From contig NZ_CALTZE010000077.1 in NCBI RefSeq assembly GCF_943913695.1, forward strand, positions 1 through 19,880: 19,880 nt of DNA. The letters run 5' to 3'. A program made the translations under genes and the position numbers. This DNA comes from an uncultured Marmoricola sp. GTDB taxonomy: Bacteria; Actinomycetota; Actinomycetes; Propionibacteriales; Nocardioidaceae. Of the stretch, positions 15,889 through 19,880 are shown in pieces. Position 1 is the first letter of the stretch. Every line of letters begins with the position of its first letter. The notes under the pieces are model-generated. The model was not told the DNA's origin. It saw only the letters and a list, made by a program, of their open reading frames with translations, and made no database searches.

Positions 15889-16778
15889 TGAGCCTGGCCA
15901 CCCAGACGTCCGGCGCCACGATGGTCGACGGCCGCGCGATCGCCGGCCGGGTGCGCGACGAGGTCGCCGAGGGCGTACGCCGCCTCGTCGAGGCGCACGG
16001 TCGTCGGCCAGGTCTCGCCACCGTCCTGGTCGGCGACGACCCGGCCTCCGAGGTCTACGTGCGCAGCAAGCGCCGCGCGTGCGTGGCCGCCGGCATGGTC
16101 GACCTGCACCACCACCTGCCGGCGACGGCGAGCCAGGAGGAGGTGGCCGACCTCGTCGACGCGCTCGCGCGCGACGACGCGTGCTCGGGCATCCTGCTGC
16201 AGCTGCCGCTGCCCGACCACCTCGACGCCGTGGCGCTGGTCGACCGCATCCCCGCAGGCAAGGACGTCGACGGGCTGACGGTCACCAACGCCGGACTGCT
16301 CGCCCAGGGTCGCCCCGGCCTGGTGCCGTGCACGCCCCTCGGGGTGCTCCGGCTGCTCGAGGAGCACCGGGTCGAGCTGCGCGGCGCCCGCGCGGTGGTC
16401 GTCGGGCGCTCGCTGCTGGTGGGGCGGCCGATGGCGGCCCTGCTCACCGCCCGCGACGCCACGGTCACCGTGTGCCACTCGCGCACCACCGACCTGCCCG
16501 AGGTCTGCCGGGAGGCCGACGTGCTGGTGGTCGCCTCGGGCCGCCCCGGGCTGGTGCGGCCCGAGTGGGTGAGGCCGGGGGCCGTGGTCGTCGACGTCGG
16601 CATCCACCGGACGGAGTCGGGCCTGGTCGGCGACGTCGATCCCGCAGTGGCGACGCGCGCCTCCCTCGTCACGCCTGTCCCGGGCGGCGTCGGTCCGATG
16701 ACCATCGCGACGCTGCTGTCCAACACCCTCGCGGCCGCCGAACGGCTGGCCGCCCCCACCTCAGGAGAGTCCACGTGA
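15888..16778 (+). CDS. folD: bifunctional methylene-THF dehydrogenase / methenyl-THF cyclohydrolase (FolD)
   Basis: This 296-residue FolD oxidises 5,10-methylene-THF with NAD(P)+ and hydrolyses the methenyl form to 10-formyl-THF, the substrate of PurU encoded just upstream. Seen are VYVRSKRRAC (56-65) with catalytic Tyr57 and Lys61, GILLQLPLPDH with Gln105, KDVDGLTVTNAG (125-136) with Asp128, and PCTPLGVLRLL. The Rossmann part includes VVVGRSLLVGRPMA and VCHSRT, and VTPVPGGVGPMTIATLL closes the protein. The start overlaps the purU stop (TGATG) and the stop overlaps the dehydrogenase start (GTGA), so it sits tightly inside the operon. A housekeeping folD probably exists elsewhere; this copy looks dedicated to the catabolic module, which is an inference. 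Confidence 0.95.
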   Translation: MSLATQTSGATMVDGRAIAGRVRDEVAEGVRRLVEAHGRRPGLATVLVGDDPASEVYVRSKRRACVAAGMVDLHHHLPATASQEEVADLVDALARDDACSGILLQLPLPDHLDAVALVDRIPAGKDVDGLTVTNAGLLAQGRPGLVPCTPLGVLRLLEEHRVELRGARAVVVGRSLLVGRPMAALLTARDATVTVCHSRTTDLPEVCREADVLVVASGRPGLVRPEWVRPGAVVVDVGIHRTESGLVGDVDPAVATRASLVTPVPGGVGPMTIATLLSNTLAAAERLAAPTSGEST

Positions 16779-17860
16779 GAGCCGCCGTCCTGCCCGCCAC
16801 CGGGTCCCGCATGGAGATCCGCGACGTCGAGCTCCGGGAGCCGCGCCCGGACGAGGTCGTCATCGACGTCGACGCCGTCGCGGTCTGCCTGACCGACGTG
16901 CTGGCCGCCGACGGCCTGACGCTGGTCCCGGCGCCGTACGTCGGAGGGCACAGCGGCACGGGCATCGTCCGCGCGGCAGGGTCCGCGGTGACCCGCGTGC
17001 GCGTCGGCGACCGGGTCGCGACGGCGGGCAGCGCCCAGTGCACCCGCTGCCACGCCTGCACCCACGGCACTCCCGGCGCGTGCGAGGAGATCTTCGGCGG
17101 GATGGTGCCGCCGCGCGTGATCGGCCACGCCGACGACGGGATGCCGATCCACGCGGAGGGTGGGGTCGGGCTGTTCGCGGAGCAGGCGCTGCTGCGGGAG
17201 TCGTGCCTTGCCCGCGTGCCCCTCGACCTGGACCCTGTCGCGGCCTCGATGCTCGGCTGCGGGATCCTCAGCGGTCTCGGCGCGGTGCTCAACGTGGGCG
17301 GGGTCCGCCCCGGCGACGCCGTCGTCATCGTCGGCGCGGGCCACCTCGGCCTGTGGATGCTGCGCGGGGCCCAGCTCGCCGGCGCCGGCGTGGTGATCGT
17401 CGTGGAGGAGCGCTCCGAGCGGAGAGCCGTCGCAGCGAGCCTCGGCGCCGACCACGTTGTGGACCCGGGTGCCGCCGACGTCGCCGAGACCGTGCGCGAG
17501 CTGACCGGCGGGCGTGGCGCCGACGTGGCGCTCGAGGCCGGCGGGACGCCGAGCGCGATCGCACTCGTCTCGGGCCTGGCCCGGGGAGGCGGCACCGTCG
17601 TCTACACCTCCATGGCGTGGCCGGGCGAGACCGTCGCCGTGCCGGCGCTGGACCTGACCGTCTCGGGCAAGCGCTTCCTCAGCTCGCAGAGCGGCGGAGG
17701 CGACCTGCTGCGCGACCTCCCGGACTACGCCACGATGCTGCGCGACGGGCTGCTCGACCCGGGCCCCCTCGCGGAGCGCACCTTCGCCCTGGACGACATC
17801 GACGCCGCCTTCGACGCCGCTCGCGGCCGGGAGGTGCTCACCGGCGTGGTCGTGCCGTGA
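16775..17860 (+). CDS. zinc-dependent alcohol dehydrogenase (MDR superfamily)
   Basis: This 361-residue medium-chain dehydrogenase starts at GTG 16775, with AGGAGA six bases upstream and a four-base overlap with folD. The structural zinc site is complete (Cys89, Cys92, Cys95, Cys103). Catalytic zinc ligands are Cys38, His59 and Cys162 (LGCGILSGLGAVLN). The NAD loop is VGAGHLG (186-192) and an acidic residue (Glu211 or Glu212) after the second strand favours NAD over NADP. Overall layout resembles NDMA-dependent alcohol dehydrogenases and mycothiol-dependent formaldehyde dehydrogenase. It departs from their CHTD and GHE motifs, having CLTD at 38-41 and GHS at 59-61. As the last gene of the operon it could oxidise an alcohol product or formaldehyde from demethylation; the substrate is uncertain. 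Confidence 0.85.
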   Translation: MRAAVLPATGSRMEIRDVELREPRPDEVVIDVDAVAVCLTDVLAADGLTLVPAPYVGGHSGTGIVRAAGSAVTRVRVGDRVATAGSAQCTRCHACTHGTPGACEEIFGGMVPPRVIGHADDGMPIHAEGGVGLFAEQALLRESCLARVPLDLDPVAASMLGCGILSGLGAVLNVGGVRPGDAVVIVGAGHLGLWMLRGAQLAGAGVVIVVEERSERRAVAASLGADHVVDPGAADVAETVRELTGGRGADVALEAGGTPSAIALVSGLARGGGTVVYTSMAWPGETVAVPALDLTVSGKRFLSSQSGGGDLLRDLPDYATMLRDGLLDPGPLAERTFALDDIDAAFDAARGREVLTGVVVP

Positions 17861-17933
17861 CCCTCGGCCCCGGGCATGGCTGTGCGGTGTGCGCGGAGGC
17901 GTCACCCGGACCCTCGCGACTAGGCTGAGACCC
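17861..17933 (+). promoter_or_regulatory. promoter of the STAND regulator, leaderless
   Basis: In the 73-base gap after the dehydrogenase gene the only clear signal is TAGGCT at 17921-17926, a good -10 box, ending seven bases before the GTG start. No Shine-Dalgarno sequence and no convincing -35 box or terminator hairpin are seen. Confidence 0.45.
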
Positions 17934-19880
17934 GTGTCACAGATGCCGGGCGAAGCGCTCTTCGCGCCGCCGGCGTCGGTCACGTCGTTCCTCGGACGGC
18001 AGGCTGAGCTGGCGGACTTGAGACGCCGGCTGGGCGAGCACCGGCTCGTCACGCTCGTGGGCCCGGGCGGCGTCGGCAAGACCCGGCTGGCGCTGCAGGC
18101 CGCCACCGTGCTGCAGCGCGCGTTCGCGCTCGGCGCCGGCTTCGTCGACCTCGCCCCCGCCGCCGACCAGTCCGTCGCGAGCGGCAGGTCGCGCCTGCTC
18201 TCGGCGGTCGCGGAGGCCGCGACGCCGCCGATGAGCGTCGGGACCGACGACGAGGAGCACGTGGTCGCCCAGCTGCGCCGAGGCCGCTGCCTGCTCGTGC
18301 TCGACGGGTGGGACGAGTGGGAGGAGGGGGCGAGCGGGGGGCGCGCGGTCCTCGGCGAGCTGCTCCGGCGCTGCCCGGAGCTGGTGGTCCTGGCCACCGC
18401 CCGGCACCGGCTCGGCATCGACGGCGAGTCGCTGGTGACCCTGTTGCCGCTGCAGCTGCCACGCTTCGACGTCGCCGAGGCCACGGTCGGGGCGGCCCGC
18501 ACCGTCGAGTCGATGGCGCTCTTCGAGGAGCGCGCCCGCCGGGCTCGCGACGACTTCTCGCTGACCGCCTACAACGTCGCCGACGTCGCCGAGCTGGTGC
18601 GCCGCATCGACGGGCTGCCCCTGGGGATCGAGCTGCTCGCGGCGCGCACGCGGGTGATGACCCCGCGCCAGATCCTCGAGCGGCTCGACGACGAGCTCAC
18701 CCTGGCCTCCAGCAACGCGCCCGACGTGCCGGAGCGGCACCGGGCGATGCACCGGCTGCTCGCGAGCAGCTACGACGCCTGCACCCCGGACGAGCGCGTG
18801 CTGTGGGAGCGGATGACGGTCTTCTCGGGCGCCTTCGACCTCGAGGACGTCGAGGCCGTCTGCGCCGACGACGGCCTGGCCGTCGACCTGCTCCGCGACG
18901 ACGACGAGGACCAGGCGTCGTCGGTCGCCGGTCGCCGCATCGTGGTGGCCGACGTCGCCGACCTGGTGACCGAGCTCGTCGACCGCTCCGTGCTCACCGT
19001 CGAGAGCTCCGCCGCGGGCACCTCGCTGCGTCTGCTCGGCACGCTCCGCGCCTACGGCGCCGGACGTCTCGGCGACGAGGGGGAGGTGACCACGATGCGT
19101 GCGCGTCACGCCGCGTGGTTCGGCAGGCTGGCCCGGCGCTCGGCCGAGACATGGACCGCGAGCAGCCAGCGCGAGCTCCTGGGTCGGCTGCGCGCCGGCT
19201 GGGCCAACCTGCAGACCGCCTACCTGCACCACCTCGAGGTCGGACGACCCGAGCGGGCGCTCGACCTGGCCACCCGGCTGCGCCCCTTCTGGCTGGTGCG
19301 CGGGCGCGTCGAGGAGGGCCGGGAGTGGTTGCAGCGGGCCATGGCGGCCGGCGTACCCGACTCCGAGGTGCTGCGCGCCGGACTGCTCTGCGACGCCTAC
19401 CTGGCGGTGATGACCGACCAGGTGGACGAGGCCCGCGCCCTGCTCACGCAGGCGACCGCGCTCACGACACCTCCTTCCACGCACTCCGAGGGTCTGGCCC
19501 ACCTGGTCGCAGCCGACGTCGAGCTCTTCGGCGGCGACGTCGAGCGGGCCCGGCACGAGGTCGCGCTCGCGGCCGGGCTGGGGCAGGGCACGGGTGGGAC
19601 GCTCTACGCCGAGGCCCGCTTCGTCCAGGGCGTGCTCGCACTCGCCTCCGAGGCAGGCGAGGCCGGCGAGGGCGGGGCGCCCGTCGCGCCCGACGCGGGC
19701 GCGGTGCTCGCCGAGCTGCCGGAGGACCGCACCGGACCCTGGGGCCGCGGGTGGTTCGTGTGGCTCGCCGCGCTGGCCGACCACCAGTCCGGCGACCTCG
19801 CGGCTGCGCAGGAGGGTGCCACCCGGGCCTTCACGACGGCGGCCGACCTCGGCGACCACCAGCTCTCGGCGTGGGCGCTC
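17934..19880 (+). CDS. NB-ARC/STAND ATPase, probable LuxR-family regulator, 3' end outside the window
   Basis: A GTG at 17934 opens a frame with no stop for 649 codons to the window edge. Residues 19-50 hold FLGRQAELADLRRRL and the Walker A loop GPGGVGKT (43-50). Walker B is LLVLDGWDE (120-128). ATAR (154-157) and GLPLGIELLAAR (227-238) follow, the latter the typical NB-ARC GLPL motif of bacterial regulators. A winged-helix-like stretch (SYDACTPDERVLWERMTVFSGAF) leads into helical TPR-like repeats from about residue 390 onward (WANLQTAYLHHLEVGRPERALDLATRL and similar). Such proteins are ligand-sensing transcription factors, usually with a LuxR HTH at the C-terminus, which would lie outside. 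TAGGCT (17921-17926) ends seven bases before the GTG, so it has its own leaderless promoter and is not part of the upstream operon. It may or may not control it. Confidence 0.85.
   Translation, partial: MSQMPGEALFAPPASVTSFLGRQAELADLRRRLGEHRLVTLVGPGGVGKTRLALQAATVLQRAFALGAGFVDLAPAADQSVASGRSRLLSAVAEAATPPMSVGTDDEEHVVAQLRRGRCLLVLDGWDEWEEGASGGRAVLGELLRRCPELVVLATARHRLGIDGESLVTLLPLQLPRFDVAEATVGAARTVESMALFEERARRARDDFSLTAYNVADVAELVRRIDGLPLGIELLAARTRVMTPRQILERLDDELTLASSNAPDVPERHRAMHRLLASSYDACTPDERVLWERMTVFSGAFDLEDVEAVCADDGLAVDLLRDDDEDQASSVAGRRIVVADVADLVTELVDRSVLTVESSAAGTSLRLLGTLRAYGAGRLGDEGEVTTMRARHAAWFGRLARRSAETWTASSQRELLGRLRAGWANLQTAYLHHLEVGRPERALDLATRLRPFWLVRGRVEEGREWLQRAMAAGVPDSEVLRAGLLCDAYLAVMTDQVDEARALLTQATALTTPPSTHSEGLAHLVAADVELFGGDVERARHEVALAAGLGQGTGGTLYAEARFVQGVLALASEAGEAGEGGAPVAPDAGAVLAELPEDRTGPWGRGWFVWLAALADHQSGDLAAAQEGATRAFTTAADLGDHQLSAWAL

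Noticed and set aside
15824..16774. Plus-strand open frame preceding the zinc dehydrogenase
   Set aside because: It is a shadow of folD in another frame; the dehydrogenase starts at GTG 16775.
17937..19859. 640-codon open frame on the minus strand
   Set aside because: It is the antisense shadow of the STAND ATPase gene; the plus strand carries Walker A, Walker B and GLPL motifs and the minus product is low-complexity His/Gly/Arg-rich.

Overview
The window is GC-rich chromosomal DNA from a high-GC Gram-positive (actinobacterial) genome, probably close to Nocardioides. The grounds are almost exclusive G/C at third codon positions, many GTG starts, 1-4 bp start/stop overlaps, a separate acyl-CoA carboxylase epsilon subunit, many apparently leaderless starts, and a dispersed palindromic repeat of a type I remember from Nocardioides. 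The genus is an inference. No rRNA, tRNA, CRISPR array, transposase or prophage gene was found.

Left part (1-1100): a weakly coding left edge, about 300 bases with nothing identifiable, then a minus-strand type II toxin-antitoxin pair. The Phd/YefM-type antitoxin is intact. The RelE-type toxin is broken by a small internal deletion, and its original C-terminus is still legible in another frame.

Core part (1101-11082): a conserved housekeeping neighbourhood. The minus-strand operon accD-accE-maf is divergent from birA, followed by a PH-domain membrane protein overlapping a class III nucleotide cyclase. Then come a minus-strand NYN nuclease gene, purK-purE, a minus-strand pair (CoA-binding protein, ArfB/RF-1-like hydrolase), a small unknown gene and a FadE25-type acyl-CoA dehydrogenase. 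From memory this order matches M. tuberculosis Rv3274c-Rv3282 (fadE25, purE, purK, Rv3278c, birA, accD5, accE5, maf), with the NYN, cyclase, ArfB, CoA-binding and small unknown genes as additions.

Accessory part (11121-17860): a compact six-gene plus-strand operon that looks like a catabolic module for a methylated substrate. It encodes a flavin reductase fused to a GntR/FCD-type regulator, a GcvT/LigM-like folate-dependent demethylase, an acyl-CoA-dehydrogenase-fold flavin monooxygenase, PurU, FolD and a zinc alcohol dehydrogenase. The simplest reading is that a methyl group is removed from an organic substrate, passed to tetrahydrofolate, oxidised by FolD and released as formate by PurU, while the two-component monooxygenase attacks the same substrate or its product. 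The substrate is unknown and no metF is present. I regard this as the most interesting system in the window.

Right edge (17934-19880): the first 649 codons of a large NB-ARC/STAND ATPase, probably a LuxR-type regulator, running off the window.
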